Source: an uncultured Clostridia bacterium
Lineage (GTDB): Bacteria > Bacillota > Clostridia > TANB77 > CAG-465
NCBI GenBank assembly: GCA_944388575.1
Contig: CALXJF010000016.1
Coordinates: 1 to 34,078, forward strand
Direction of reading: 5' to 3'
Length of the DNA: 34,078 nt
Shown in pieces: positions 1 through 9,421 of this stretch. Under the pieces are notes generated by a model. The model searched no databases. It worked only from the letters and a program-made list of their open reading frames with translations, and had not been told where the DNA came from. Every line of letters begins with the position of its first letter. The first letter of the stretch is position 1. Position numbers and translations under genes: made by a program.

Positions 1-172
1 ATTAAATTTTCATTACAAAACCATTACAGCAGATACGTTTTAGCTTTTTTTATTTTAAAAACCATTATCTAGTAACTTTTTAAAATTCTTTTAAAATGTA
101 TTGTATATTTTTTATGTTTAGTGTAAAATATAATATGATAAATATATCAATTTGTACGGAGGATAAAATATA

Positions 173-1891
173 ATGAACTATTTAGATAAATTAAAAGAAA
201 AATGTAACTTAGATGACAATTTCATGAATATAATTTACCAAATATTTGATAAACTTCTTTCTTTTGGATATATTAATAAACGTCAAGAAAAATTGTTAGA
301 AAAAAGATTATATAATAATATTGATATAGTTATATTTGGAAATGAAATTGTAGTAGATTACAAAAGTGGATATTATGATGCAATAAAAAAAGAATTATAT
401 ATAAAAGATATTAACAATATTGAATCAATATATTTAAGAATCCTTTACGCATTAACTACTATAGAGATTTCAAGAGATATCTACTCTATTGGCTATTCTG
501 TAGCCGCAATATCTAAATCTAGCTATAAAATAATTCATAATGATTTTGGAATAAATAGAGCCATTATATCAAATCTAGTATGCAGATTATTATATACTCT
601 TCCCGCAACTCTTGAACTTATGCCAACATATAGATCATATGAAAATGATTTTTTAGGAAATAAAATTACAAGTGATAATGATATTTATTTTCTTGAAGGA
701 AAATTACTTAGCCAATTATGCTATATTTTAAACATTTCAGAAGAAGATTTCTATATAAATCTATTTACTAACCCAAGAAAATATTTAAAAAAATTCTTTT
801 CTAAAACAAAATTTAAAGATTCTTCTACTTTTCTTAGTATACTTGATGAAACAAGTAGAAAATACTCAAATTATAACAAACTGGTATTTTTAAATAAAAT
901 GTTAGATGATAATTATTTAAACATTAAGAAAAATATTCTAAAAGAAGATGAAAAAAATAAATTATTAAAAGAACAAGATAAAATAAAAATGGTAATTAGG
1001 AATTCTCTTGAGCCTCTAATTGAACATAAAGATGAAAATGACGATTATGAATTTGAAGATATAGAATCAAGTTTATCTGAAAAAATAAATGAACTTGAAG
1101 AACTCATACAAAATAATATAGTAAAAATACAAGATATTTTAATTGATACATTGTTTGAAAATGAGTTAAAATATTCAAATATAGAATATGCAATTAAACT
1201 AAAAAAATTAAATGAATTATTAATAATTCCTAATGAAATTGTAGAAAATAAAACCTATGAGGTTATTGCTCATAAAATTTTAAATACATTTGAAAATACT
1301 GCAAGCAATTTAATCGAAAAAATAAAATACAGTTTAGTAAATGAAATTTTCTCTAGTGATAAGTATGTAAAAATATACAAGAATATGGGATTTAGGAAAA
1401 TTGAAGGGATTGAACTTGGAAGTATTAACTCCGCTCTTGTGGCTGTTACTATTGATGAAAGTTTTGTCCAACTAGTAAAAGTAGATAATTTAAATCAAAA
1501 ATCAAAAGATCTAAAAAACAATTCTAATACTATAAGATTGGACAGTCTTGGATACTTACTTAATAATCCCTCTGCCCAGTCTGATATAAATTATATAGAA
1601 AGAATATTTACTAAAATAAAAACTAAATTTACTGAGTTTGCAAGTACAAGAATTGAAAACATGTTTATCTGTAATATAGATAAAAAACAAATTATAGTAA
1701 TTCCTACTAACGATAAATTTACTATAATACAAATTACAGAAAAAGGAAAAGATATTAACTGCAAACTTCTAAAACTTTCTGAGAATTATTTAATATTCAC
1801 TAATAACACTAATACTAATATGCCAGTACTATATAATAAAGATGAAAGTACTTTAAAGAAACTATTGTCTTTATTTGCATTTTTTACTTAA
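173..1891 (+). CDS. Unrecognised 572-aa protein
   Basis: I do not recognise this protein. It is predicted to be soluble, with no signal peptide or membrane segment, and is rich in Lys, Asn, Ile and Glu. The N-terminal half (about residues 1-230) looks helical. A charged helical stretch at about 240-330 (runs such as KEDEKNKLLKEQDK) may form a coiled coil. The C-terminal part (about 400-560) alternates hydrophobic strands, for example around NSALVAVTIDES, and could be a small alpha/beta domain. The ATG at 173 follows a good GGAGG site about 8 bases upstream, so the start is well supported. The gene stands alone on the plus strand and is closed by a strong hairpin terminator. No CGG codon occurs in it. 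The function is unknown. Confidence 0.85.
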   Translation: MNYLDKLKEKCNLDDNFMNIIYQIFDKLLSFGYINKRQEKLLEKRLYNNIDIVIFGNEIVVDYKSGYYDAIKKELYIKDINNIESIYLRILYALTTIEISRDIYSIGYSVAAISKSSYKIIHNDFGINRAIISNLVCRLLYTLPATLELMPTYRSYENDFLGNKITSDNDIYFLEGKLLSQLCYILNISEEDFYINLFTNPRKYLKKFFSKTKFKDSSTFLSILDETSRKYSNYNKLVFLNKMLDDNYLNIKKNILKEDEKNKLLKEQDKIKMVIRNSLEPLIEHKDENDDYEFEDIESSLSEKINELEELIQNNIVKIQDILIDTLFENELKYSNIEYAIKLKKLNELLIIPNEIVENKTYEVIAHKILNTFENTASNLIEKIKYSLVNEIFSSDKYVKIYKNMGFRKIEGIELGSINSALVAVTIDESFVQLVKVDNLNQKSKDLKNNSNTIRLDSLGYLLNNPSAQSDINYIERIFTKIKTKFTEFASTRIENMFICNIDKKQIIVIPTNDKFTIIQITEKGKDINCKLLKLSENYLIFTNNTNTNMPVLYNKDESTLKKLLSLFAFFT

Positions 1892-1906
1892 TTTATTATA
1901 TAATAT

Positions 1907-1952
1907 AAAAAAACAAGAAATAAATCCACATAGACTTATTTCTTGTTTTTTT
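1907..1952 (+). terminator. Rho-independent terminator after the 572-aa gene
   Basis: There is a perfect 17-bp inverted repeat (1907-1923 with 1936-1952) with a 12-base loop. The 3' arm ends in seven T residues. It starts 16 bases after the stop codon of the upstream gene. The A-run on the 5' arm means it could also stop minus-strand transcription. Confidence 0.85.
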
Positions 1953-2013
1953 ATACACCTTAAAGTATTATTAAACAATTATATCATAAATTACAATTAC
2001 TATAACCTATTAT

Positions 2014-2134
2014 TTATAACATAGTAGTTTTATCGAATTCTTTAAATTCTAAATTTTTACCATTTAAACTAAACTCCTCATATTCTTGTTTTTTTATCAT
2101 CAAAAACAATATCTTCCCGATTATAATTATACAT
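2014..2134 (-). CDS. Small ORF, frame restored by skipping the C of a CGG codon
   Basis: An ATG at 2134 sits 7 bases after a good AAGGAGAG ribosome site. The zero frame reads MYNYN, then CGG as codon 6 (2117-2119), and stops after 18 codons at 2078. If the C of CGG is skipped, the reading continues as Gly-Lys-Ile-Leu-Phe and runs to a TAA at 2014, giving a 39-aa product whose second half contains EEFSLNGKNLEFKEF. The total length is 3n+1, the same as for the interrupted gpsA, smpB and O-methyltransferase genes. An alternative shift point is the A7 run (T7 at 2089-2095 on the plus strand), which would also join the frames. No family is recognised. The strong ribosome site argues that it is translated. 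Confidence 0.4.
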
Positions 2135-2275
2135 AAAGAAATCTCTCCTTATCTTTTTTTTAATAATTTCATTTATTATATTATAATAAATATAAATATT
2201 TTAATAAATTTATTATAAAACTTTTATGTATAATTGTCAACAGAATTATTTATTTACTTTTTTATAAATAATAAA

Positions 2276-2641
2276 TCACGAAAAATTATTATATAAAAAA
2301 CTAATAACAAGTGCAACTAGTATTAAAATATAATAATTAGTTACAAACTTGCTTATACTTTTTACAAATGTATCCTTATTGAAAATAAAATCATATACAA
2401 GCATAACTATTGAAATTATAACTATTATAAATATAGGTATTGCTAATATATTATATGTAAAAGTTTCTATAAATCTAAATTCAAAAATGCATCTAAAAGC
2501 TCTAGTAAAACCACAAGCAGGACAAGAAATATTAAATGTGGATTTAAAAAAACAAGGTATATTTATTCCATATATATAAAATATATAATATAGACCAAAT
2601 ATACCAATTAAAATAGCTATACTAACTATTCTATTTTTCAT
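2276..2641 (-). CDS. DUF2752 membrane protein
   Basis: This is a 121-aa protein with three predicted membrane helices (about residues 5-28, 58-82 and 98-118). Between the first two lies the DUF2752 signature CPACGFTRAF at about residues 40-49, with the Cys-x-x-Cys pair and Gly-x-Thr-Arg motif. The length fits the family. The biochemical role of DUF2752 is not established; the paired cysteines suggest metal binding or redox chemistry at the membrane. The ATG lies 1 base downstream of the stop of the TM2 gene, so the two are probably co-transcribed and translationally coupled. Confidence 0.85.
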   Translation of the reverse strand: MKNRIVSIAILIGIFGLYYIFYIYGINIPCFFKSTFNISCPACGFTRAFRCIFEFRFIETFTYNILAIPIFIIVIISIVMLVYDFIFNKDTFVKSISKFVTNYYILILVALVISFLYNNFS

Positions 2642-2642
2642 A

Positions 2643-3086
2643 TTAATCTTTTAAAGGTACTCCTGATGCATCTTTCTTTTGATCTCCACTAAGAATTAAT
2701 ATTCCCTCAATTAATCCCCAAATACCAGAAACTGGAGATAAAAAGCCACAACTAAGCACAGTAATTAATAATTGAGCCACTGCTTTTCCTGTAAATCCCA
2801 AATAAAAATTATGTACCCCAAAAGTGCCTAGAAATATACCAAATAAACCAGCTGCTAATTTAGATTTTTGTTCAGTTGTCACTCTAGCACCGTTATTACT
2901 TGTTGTATTTGCACTATTGGTATTTGTTGAAGAATTATCATTAATAGGATTATTATTTACTACTTCTTCAACAACCTCAACTTTTTGAGCATCATTATTA
3001 ACTGTTTCTGTTTTTAATTTAGCTTCACATTCTTCACATAGCTCTCTATCATCTTCAATTTTTCTGCCACAATTCCTACAATACAT
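2643..3086 (-). CDS. Zinc-ribbon / TM2-domain membrane protein
   Basis: This 147-aa protein has an N-terminal zinc ribbon (MYCRNCGRK, with Cys 3/6 and Cys 17/20), followed by an Asn/Thr/Ser-rich linker at about 45-75 and a C-terminal TM2 domain. The TM2 domain has two hydrophobic helices with the typical GxxGxHxFYLG-type sequence, seen here as GTFGVHNFYLGF. The ATG follows a near-perfect AAAGGAGGA ribosome site. It is the first gene of a two-gene unit with the DUF2752 gene; TM2 and DUF2752 proteins often co-occur in Firmicutes. The TM2 family has no firmly known function in bacteria. The domain assignment is confident, the role is not. Confidence 0.9.
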   Translation of the reverse strand: MYCRNCGRKIEDDRELCEECEAKLKTETVNNDAQKVEVVEEVVNNNPINDNSSTNTNSANTTSNNGARVTTEQKSKLAAGLFGIFLGTFGVHNFYLGFTGKAVAQLLITVLSCGFLSPVSGIWGLIEGILILSGDQKKDASGVPLKD

Positions 3087-3119
3087 TTTTATTCCTCCTT
3101 TACATTATATTTATATTAT

Positions 3120-3153
3120 AACATAAATATTTATGAGTGACAACATTTATGTT
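3120..3153. repeat. Inverted repeat between O-methyltransferase and TM2 gene
   Basis: Arms of 9 bp (3120-3128 with 3145-3153) enclose a 16-base loop, just downstream of the O-methyltransferase frame and upstream of the TM2 gene. It could be a weak terminator for the aminoacyl-tRNA synthetase operon or an operator for the TM2 gene. There is no clear T tract, so the call is tentative. Confidence 0.3.
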
Positions 3154-3160
3154 AATTTAA

Positions 3161-3767
3161 TTATTTTTTTATACTAATTGCTACTCCATCTCCAATATTA
3201 AAAATAGTCGTATCTAAAGTATCGTCTTCACTTACTCTTTTAATATATTCTCTTAATCTATTAGTAGCTGTTCTATGTCTATGTTCATTATATCCGTGAT
3301 AAAACTCTTCCTTTAAAATACACATTATCTGCAATTATCACTCCGCCTTTTTTTATAAGACGCATCGCATTTTCTAAGAAAACTAGATACTGCCCTTTAG
3401 CTGCATCAATAAATATAACATCATATTTACATTTATTTTCATCTAGTTGTCCCAGGTAATCCACAGCATCTGCATGCTCTACCTTAATCTTATTACTTAA
3501 GTTTAACTTTTCTATATTTTGAATAGCTTTATGATACATTTCTTCACTTTTTTCAATAGACAAAATTGTTGCATCTTCTCCAGCCAAATATTTAGAAAAA
3601 TTTATTGCAGAATATCCTATTGCAGTTCCTATTTCAAGTATTTTATTAGGTCTCTTTAATTTTAATACTAGTAAAATTAAATCTAATGAAACATCTTGTA
3701 ATATAGGTACATGATTATTAATAGCATATTCCTTAATTTCCTTTAAAATTAACTCGTTTTCTTCCAT
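3161..3767 (-). CDS. SAM-dependent O-methyltransferase family 3 (TrmR-like), frameshifted at CGG
   Basis: This is a class I methyltransferase of the O-methyltransferase 3 family, which includes the Firmicutes tRNA 5-hydroxyuridine methyltransferase TrmR. Visible motifs are KILEIGTAIGYSAI (SAM-binding motif I, about residues 42-55), DVIFIDAAKGQY (about 116-127) and VIIADNVYFKG. The zero frame ends after residue 159 (Val-Leu-Ser-Arg-Ile-stop at 3288). The missing C-terminus lies in the next frame: EHRHRTATNRLREYIK, then TTIFNIGDGVAISIKK and a stop at 3161. The shift falls at the CGG codon 3294-3296; skipping its C gives Val-Leu-Ser-Gly-Tyr-Asn-Glu-His. The total is 607 bases (3n+1), about 201 aa. 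The ATG has a GGAG site. It is the last gene of the hisS-asnS-aspS-gpsA run. A standard pipeline would call it a pseudogene. Confidence 0.8.
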
Positions 3768-3781
3768 TGTAACTCCATCTT

Positions 3782-4754
3782 TTAATATTTAATATATCTT
3801 AAAATATTTTCTATTCTTTCATTTCTATATAATGAATTATATAGAAATTCCAATGATTTTATTTTTATTTGTTTTTCTTCTAATAATTTTAAGAGTGAAT
3901 CTAAAGTATATAACCCTTCAACAGTTGATAACTTCATTTCATTTAAAGCTTGGTCTAAATCCATTCCTTTACCAATGTAATGGCCTAAAGTATAATTCCT
4001 ACTTTTTAAACTCATACAAGTTAAAAGTAAATCTCCTACTCCAGCATATGAAAAAATAGTATGAGCCTTTCCACCTAAAACTTCTACTATAATTCTCAAG
4101 TCATTTAATACACAAGTAAGTATTGACGCTCTAAAGGATTCATTTTTATTTATACTATCAACCATCCCTACAAGTATTGCAAATACATTTTTAGCCGCTG
4201 CACAAACTTGTACACCAATTATATCATTTAACGTTTTGACTACTATGTTCTCATTTTCTAAACAGACTTTAACTGCCATGTTAGCTACTTGTGATTTAGA
4301 AGCAACAACTAGGCCCGCTTCACTTCCTTTAGCAAGCTCTATAGCAAAAGAAGGACCTGATAACATACAAATATTTTCTGACGAAGTCTCTTCAAAAACT
4401 ACTTCACTCAGTAGTTTATTACTAGACTTCTCTATTCCCTTAGAAACTAAACAAATGACCTGATCTTCTTGTAAATAAAGAGATAGTTCTCTTGCTACTT
4501 CCCTTACCGCATTAGTAGGAACTGCTAAAACAACAATCTTTGCTTTATCAATACATTGTTTTATATTACTTGTTATCTCGATATTTTTAGGAATTCTTAC
4601 TCCGGGGCAACACTCTCTTGTTCTCTCTATATAACAAAATCGTATCAGCTTCTTCTTTATATTTTGCCCACATAGAAACCTTATTATCGTTGTTATAAAA
4701 TACTTTAGCAAGTGCTATTCCATAAGCCCCCACTCCAAGTATAGATATTTTCAT
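3782..4754 (-). CDS. gpsA: Glycerol-3-phosphate dehydrogenase [NAD(P)+], frameshifted at CGG
   Basis: GpsA reduces dihydroxyacetone phosphate to sn-glycerol-3-phosphate for phospholipid synthesis. The true start is the ATG at 4754 after AGAGGAG, giving MKISILGVGAYGIALAKVF with the GxGxxG nucleotide-binding motif. This frame stops soon after codon 51, which is CGG (4602-4604). Skipping that C yields LPGVRIPKNIEIT, the expected family sequence, and the frame then runs unbroken to 3782. Downstream motifs are VVLAVPTNAVREV, LSGPSFAIELAKG, the AAAKNVFAI catalytic Lys segment and GVGDLLLTC. The total is 973 bases (3n+1), about 323 aa, which is normal for GpsA. Nearly all of the protein is intact apart from this one base. 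Because gpsA is normally needed for lipid synthesis, a real null allele is unlikely. Confidence 0.9.
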
Positions 4755-4801
4755 ATATTCTCCTCTTTTCTTCTGTACAATATTTAACTATATTTTTCTA
4801 A

Positions 4802-6559
4802 TTATTTTTCTTCTTGAATTACTTTTATATGAACGTCTCTTAATTGTTCATCTGATACGACAGATGGTGCTTTCATAAGAACATCTCTTGCTTTACTATT
4901 CTTTGGAAAAGCTATTACCTCACGTATATTATTCTCTTCTAAAAGCAACATAATCATTCTATCAATTCCTGGTGCCGCACCTGCATGAGGTGGTGCTCCA
5001 TATGAAAAAGCATTAAATAATGATCCAAATCTTCTTTTTACATCTTCTTCTGTATAACCAGCAATTTCAAAAGCTTTTATCATTATATCTGTGTCATGAT
5101 TTCTTACAGCTCCAGATGCTAGTTCATAACCATTACACACCATATCAAATTGATAGGCAATAATGTCAAGTGGATTTTTATTTTCTAAACTATCCATTCC
5201 TCCAACAGGCATAGAAAATGGATTGTGGTTAAATTCAATTTTTCCATCATCATTTAATTCATACATAGGAAAATCATTAACAAAACAAAATCTATAAACA
5301 TTCTTTTCAAGTAAATCTAGTCTATTTCCAAGTTCAATACGTATATCACCTGCATTACTACAAGCTTTTAAATACTCATCGGCTATAAAAAATATAGCTT
5401 CCTCTTCTTTAAAATCTAGCTTAGCTTTTAAACTATCTAACATTTCACTTGTTACAAATTTAGAAATAGTTCCTGTAAGATTTTTATCATTATCTAATCT
5501 TATCCAAGCAAGACCTTTTAATCCTAAGTTAGATATAGCAAAATCAACCATAGAGTCAAAAAATCTTCTTGAAACATCCTTAGAATTTATTTTTATTGCC
5601 TTTATTGTCTTTCCTTTAAAAGCTCTAAAATCTGAATTTTCAAATATTTCAGTAACATCTTGTAATATTAATGGATTTCTTAAATCTGGTTTATCTGTAC
5701 CATATTTATCCATTGCCTCTTTATATGGTATCCTTACAAAAGGAGCCTTAGTTACCTCAAAATTTGTAAAATGACTAAATGTAGAAACTGCTATTTCCTC
5801 TAAAATAGCTAAAACATCTTCTTGATCAGCAAAAGACATCTCAAAATCGAGTTGATAGAATTCCCCTGGCGATCTGTCAGCTCTTGGGTCTTCATCTCTA
5901 AAACAAGGTGCTATTTGATAATATTTATCAAAACCTGAAATCATCAGTAATTGTTTAAACTGTTGTGGAGCTTGTGGTAAAGCATAAAACTCTCCCTTAT
6001 GTAGTCTACTTGGCACTAAAAAATCTCTTGCTCCTTCAGGTGATGAACTAGTAAGAATTGGAGTTTGTATTTCAACAAATCCAAGATCTGTCATTTTATC
6101 TCTTAAAAATTTTAATACATTAGATCTAAAAACTATTTTTTTATGTATTTCTTCATTTCTTAAATCTAAAAATCTATATTCTAGTCTTAAGTCTTCTTTA
6201 ACCTTTTGACTATCTTCTACTTGAAAAGGCAAAATATTTTTAGCCTTTCCTAAAACTTCAATACTTTCAATTTTTACTTCAATTTCTCCAGTCTCTATAT
6301 TTTCATTAACCGTTTCCTTATCTCTCTTTAAAACTTCACCTTTAACACAAATTGTTGATTCAACATTTATCTTATGGATCTTTGAAATTAAGTTTAAATC
6401 TGTAACTACAAGTTGTGTAATACCATAGTGATCTCTTAAATCTATAAATATCATAGCTCCCAAGTCTCTTATAGTTTTTACAAAGCCAGATAATTTAACT
6501 TTTTGGCCAACGTTTTCTACTCTTAATTCGTTACACTTATGTGTTCTATATACGTGCAT
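4802..6559 (-). CDS. aspS: Aspartyl-tRNA synthetase
   Basis: This is a class II aminoacyl-tRNA synthetase of bacterial length (585 aa). It has an N-terminal OB-fold anticodon-binding domain (about 15-105, GFVKTIRDLGAMIFIDLRDH), motif 2 around FRDEDPRADRSPGEFYQLD, the bacterial insertion (GAD) domain in the middle, and motif 3 as GAAPGIDRMIMLLLEE near residue 545. It charges tRNA-Asp in the cytoplasm; whether it is non-discriminating cannot be told from sequence alone, and the presence of asnS next door suggests direct Asn charging also exists. The ATG follows AAAGGAGAG. It is co-directional with asnS (20-base gap) and gpsA. CGG occurs in it only out of frame. Confidence 0.97.
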   Translation of the reverse strand: MHVYRTHKCNELRVENVGQKVKLSGFVKTIRDLGAMIFIDLRDHYGITQLVVTDLNLISKIHKINVESTICVKGEVLKRDKETVNENIETGEIEVKIESIEVLGKAKNILPFQVEDSQKVKEDLRLEYRFLDLRNEEIHKKIVFRSNVLKFLRDKMTDLGFVEIQTPILTSSSPEGARDFLVPSRLHKGEFYALPQAPQQFKQLLMISGFDKYYQIAPCFRDEDPRADRSPGEFYQLDFEMSFADQEDVLAILEEIAVSTFSHFTNFEVTKAPFVRIPYKEAMDKYGTDKPDLRNPLILQDVTEIFENSDFRAFKGKTIKAIKINSKDVSRRFFDSMVDFAISNLGLKGLAWIRLDNDKNLTGTISKFVTSEMLDSLKAKLDFKEEEAIFFIADEYLKACSNAGDIRIELGNRLDLLEKNVYRFCFVNDFPMYELNDDGKIEFNHNPFSMPVGGMDSLENKNPLDIIAYQFDMVCNGYELASGAVRNHDTDIMIKAFEIAGYTEEDVKRRFGSLFNAFSYGAPPHAGAAPGIDRMIMLLLEENNIREVIAFPKNSKARDVLMKAPSVVSDEQLRDVHIKVIQEEK

Positions 6560-6579
6560 ATAACTCTCCTTTCAATCTA

Positions 6580-7974
6580 TTAATAAAGACAATTCCCAGG
6601 TGTTCTTGGAAATGGTATTACATCTCTTATATTTTGCATTCCAGTAAGATACATAACTAATCTTTCAAAACCTATACCAAAACCAGAATGAATACAAGTT
6701 CCAAATTTTCTTGTATCTAAATACCAAGAATACTCTTCTTCATTTAATCCTAATTCTTTCATTCTATTTCTTAATTTATCAAGATTTTCTTCTCTTTGTG
6801 AGCCACCTAAAATTTCTCCAATTCCAGGAACTAATAAATCAACGGCTCTTACAGTTTTATTATCATTGTTTTGTTTCATATAAAAAGCTTTTATATCTTT
6901 TGGATAATCTGTAACAAATACAGGCTTTTTATATATAATCTCTGTTAAATATCTTTCATGTTCTGTCTGTAAATCTGTTCCCCACTCAACCTTATACTCA
7001 AACTTATCATTATGTTTCATTAATATATCTACAGCTTCAGTATATGTTATTCTTACAAAATCAGAAGATACAATACTATCAAGTCTTGATTTTAAATCTT
7101 TATCAATAAATTTATTAAAAAATTCGATTTCCTCTTTAGCCTCTTTAAGAACTGTTGAAATAATGTATTTAATCAATTCTTCTGCAATAGCCATATCTCC
7201 TTCTAAATCGCAAAAAGCCATTTCAGGTTCTACCATCCAAAACTCTGCTGCATGTCTAGTCGTATGTGAATTTTCAGCCCTAAAAGTAGGTCCAAAAGTA
7301 TACACGTTAGAAAAAGCCATAGCCATACATTCTGCTGATAATTGTCCAGATACAGTTAATCCTGTCTTTTTACCAAAGAAATCTTTTGAAGGAGCTTCTC
7401 TTAAATCATCAAGAGTAGTAACTCTAAACATCTCTCCTGCTCCTTCACAATCTGAAGAAGTTATAATTGGAGTATGAACATAAATAAATCCTTTATTATA
7501 AAAGAATTCATGTATTGCATGAGCTATTATTGATCTAACTCTAAAAACAGCAAAAAATGTGTTTGTTCTAGGTCTTAAATGTGCTACTTCTCTTAAAAAT
7601 TCCATAGAATGTCTTTTATTTTGTAATGGATATTCTGGTGTAGAAACACCAGAAATATCTACTTTTTTAGCTAATATTTCAAAGGGTTGTTTAGCTTCTT
7701 TAGTAACTTTTAAAGTGCCTTCTACAATTATACTAGAACCAATATTTAAACTTTCTATATCCTTATAATTATTAAGACTACTTTCTTCTATAACTATTTG
7801 AGCAGATTTAAAAAAACTACCATCATTTAATTCTATAAAAGCTATAGATTTTGAAGAACGTAAGTTTCTTACCCAGCCACAAACAATCACATTTTTTTGA
7901 TCTAAGTTTTCAAATGTATTATAAGTCTCCTTTATAGTTACTCTATCTTTCAAATTTAATTTTTCATTTTTCAT
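6580..7974 (-). CDS. asnS: Asparaginyl-tRNA synthetase
   Basis: This 464-aa class II synthetase charges tRNA-Asn. It has an N-terminal OB fold (about 15-115, [21 protein letters not shown]), a catalytic core with [12 protein letters not shown] and the motif 2 region [19 protein letters not shown], and motif 3 near the C-terminus ([15 protein letters not shown]). The HTTRH-AEFW signature distinguishes AsnRS from AspRS. It lies between hisS (10-base gap) and aspS (20-base gap), on the same strand, as part of a synthetase operon. No T-box leader is seen upstream, so regulation is probably through the promoter ahead of hisS. Confidence 0.97.
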   Translation of the reverse strand: MKNEKLNLKDRVTIKETYNTFENLDQKNVIVCGWVRNLRSSKSIAFIELNDGSFFKSAQIVIEESSLNNYKDIESLNIGSSIIVEGTLKVTKEAKQPFEILAKKVDISGVSTPEYPLQNKRHSMEFLREVAHLRPRTNTFFAVFRVRSIIAHAIHEFFYNKGFIYVHTPIITSSDCEGAGEMFRVTTLDDLREAPSKDFFGKKTGLTVSGQLSAECMAMAFSNVYTFGPTFRAENSHTTRHAAEFWMVEPEMAFCDLEGDMAIAEELIKYIISTVLKEAKEEIEFFNKFIDKDLKSRLDSIVSSDFVRITYTEAVDILMKHNDKFEYKVEWGTDLQTEHERYLTEIIYKKPVFVTDYPKDIKAFYMKQNNDNKTVRAVDLLVPGIGEILGGSQREENLDKLRNRMKELGLNEEEYSWYLDTRKFGTCIHSGFGIGFERLVMYLTGMQNIRDVIPFPRTPGNCLY

Positions 7975-7984
7975 TTAAATTCTC

Positions 7985-9244
7985 CTATTCGTTAATAACA
8001 ATTTCTTTTAAAATATCTTCTGATAATAAGTTAATTTTTCTTTGTTTTCCATCTTGCATATTTTTTAATATACATGTATTATTATTTAGTTCTTCTTCCC
8101 CAACAATACAAATATATTTAGCGTTTATTCTATTAGCATATTTTAATTGCGCATTAAAACTTCTATTACATATATCAATATCAGTAGCTATATTATTATC
8201 TCTTAAACTAGACACAATATTTCTACAAACTGTATATGCTTTTTTTTCTAATACTACAAAATATACATCAACATTTTTTTCTAATTTATTTACTAATTTT
8301 TCCTTTAATATAAGGACTAACCTATCCATTCCAAGCCCAAATCCAACCGCTGGAGTAGAAATTCCTCCTAAAGTTTCAATTAATTTATCATATCTTCCAC
8401 CTGCACATACTGCAAAATTAAAGTTGTTTGAAATGAACTCAAAAACCGTTTTATTATAATAATCTAATCCTCTTACAATTTTTTTATCTACAATATATTT
8501 TATGTTTAATTCTTCTAAAGTCGATTTTACATTTTCAAAATCTATACTACATTCCTCACATAAAAAATCTGTAATCATAGGTGCTTCTTGTAATACATGT
8601 TTACAATTTTCCTCTTTACAATCAAGCATCCTTAAAGGATTTTTTTCATATCTAACCTTACAAGTATCACACATTTTAGACAGATTAGGTTTTACATATT
8701 CCTTTAATTTTTCTATATACTTTGCTCTACAAGTAGAGCAACCAATTGAATTTATATTCAAAGTTATATCATCTAATAAATTAAGTCTTTTAAATAAATC
8801 ATATGCTAACATCATAACTTCTATATCGGCTAAATATGACTTACTACCAAAAAATTCTATTCCAAATTGAGCAAACTCTCTATATCTTCCTTTTTGCATC
8901 TTTTCATATCTATACATGTTAGCTTCATACCAAAGTTTTACTGGACTTGTTAGAGAGGACATACCATTTTCTATATATGCTCTTACTACTCCTGCTGTAA
9001 GTTCAGGCCTTAAAGTAATACTTCTTCCACCTTTATCTAAAAAAGTATACATTTCTTTATTAACTATATCTGTATCATCTCCAACTCCACGTGCATATAG
9101 TTCAGTTGCCTCAAACACAGGTGTCCTTATTTCTTCTATACAATACGCAGAGCATATCTCTCTTATATTTTTTTCTATATATTGCCATATCTTTATATCT
9201 TCACCAAAAATATCTTTTGTGCCTTTTTGTCTTGAAATTCTCAT
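7985..9244 (-). CDS. hisS: Histidyl-tRNA synthetase
   Basis: This class II synthetase charges tRNA-His. Visible features are RQKGTKDIFG at the N-terminus, motif 1/2 sequences (TLRPELTAGVVRAYIE, then YEANMYRYEKMQKGRYREF), a Cys-rich insertion (CSTCRAK, CDTCKVRYE, CKEENCKH), the histidine-specific motif GLDYYNKTVFEF and GRYDKLIETLGG, and a C-terminal anticodon-binding domain. I chose the ATG at 9244 because GGTGA lies 6 bases before it. A longer reading from the GTG at 9253 is possible, but that GTG is inside the ribosome site and almost at the predicted transcription start. It is the first gene of the hisS-asnS-aspS-gpsA-methyltransferase run. Confidence 0.96.
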   Translation of the reverse strand: MRISRQKGTKDIFGEDIKIWQYIEKNIREICSAYCIEEIRTPVFEATELYARGVGDDTDIVNKEMYTFLDKGGRSITLRPELTAGVVRAYIENGMSSLTSPVKLWYEANMYRYEKMQKGRYREFAQFGIEFFGSKSYLADIEVMMLAYDLFKRLNLLDDITLNINSIGCSTCRAKYIEKLKEYVKPNLSKMCDTCKVRYEKNPLRMLDCKEENCKHVLQEAPMITDFLCEECSIDFENVKSTLEELNIKYIVDKKIVRGLDYYNKTVFEFISNNFNFAVCAGGRYDKLIETLGGISTPAVGFGLGMDRLVLILKEKLVNKLEKNVDVYFVVLEKKAYTVCRNIVSSLRDNNIATDIDICNRSFNAQLKYANRINAKYICIVGEEELNNNTCILKNMQDGKQRKINLLSEDILKEIVINE

Positions 9245-9261
9245 ATCTTTCACCGTGCATA

Positions 9262-9290
9262 ATTATATCATAAAGCCCTATAATATTCAA
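9262..9290 (-). promoter_or_regulatory. Sigma-A type promoter for the hisS operon
   Basis: On the minus strand there is TTGAAT (9285-9290), a 17-base spacer and a perfect TATAAT (9262-9267). Transcription would begin about 10 bases before the hisS ATG, leaving a very short leader with only the GGTGA ribosome site. This excludes a T-box or attenuator for this operon. Confidence 0.6.
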
Positions 9291-9291
9291 T

Positions 9292-9341
9292 AAATCAGTA
9301 AATATTTTAAAAACAAAAATCAGTAAATATTTTAAAAACAA
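9292..9341. repeat. Two-copy 25-bp tandem repeat upstream of hisS
   Basis: Two identical adjacent 25-bp units (9292-9316 and 9317-9341) begin AAATCAGTAAATATTTT. The first unit abuts the hisS -35 box. It may be a simple slippage duplication, or an AT-rich upstream promoter element that was duplicated. Confidence 0.8.
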
Positions 9342-9372
9342 AAATATACACTATTTAAACTGCATTTTAAGA

Positions 9373-9421
9373 TATAAAAAATAAAGGATACCAATACATT
9401 CATATTTGATAACCTTTATTT
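9373..9421 (-). terminator. Terminator after the biosynthetic island operon
   Basis: On the minus strand there is a stem with a 9-bp perfect outer part (9413-9421 with 9379-9387) plus further imperfect pairing inside. It is followed by a run of U residues (complement of 9376-9380 and beyond). It separates the ketoacyl synthase gene from the hisS promoter. Confidence 0.6.

Noticed and set aside
7163-7477. Open frames opposite asnS, hisS, the Ig-like gene and other real genes
   Set aside because: They are antisense shadows of clearly conserved genes and lack ribosome sites.
9292-9341. CRISPR-like repeat
   Set aside because: Only two directly abutting copies with no spacer; it is a tandem duplication.
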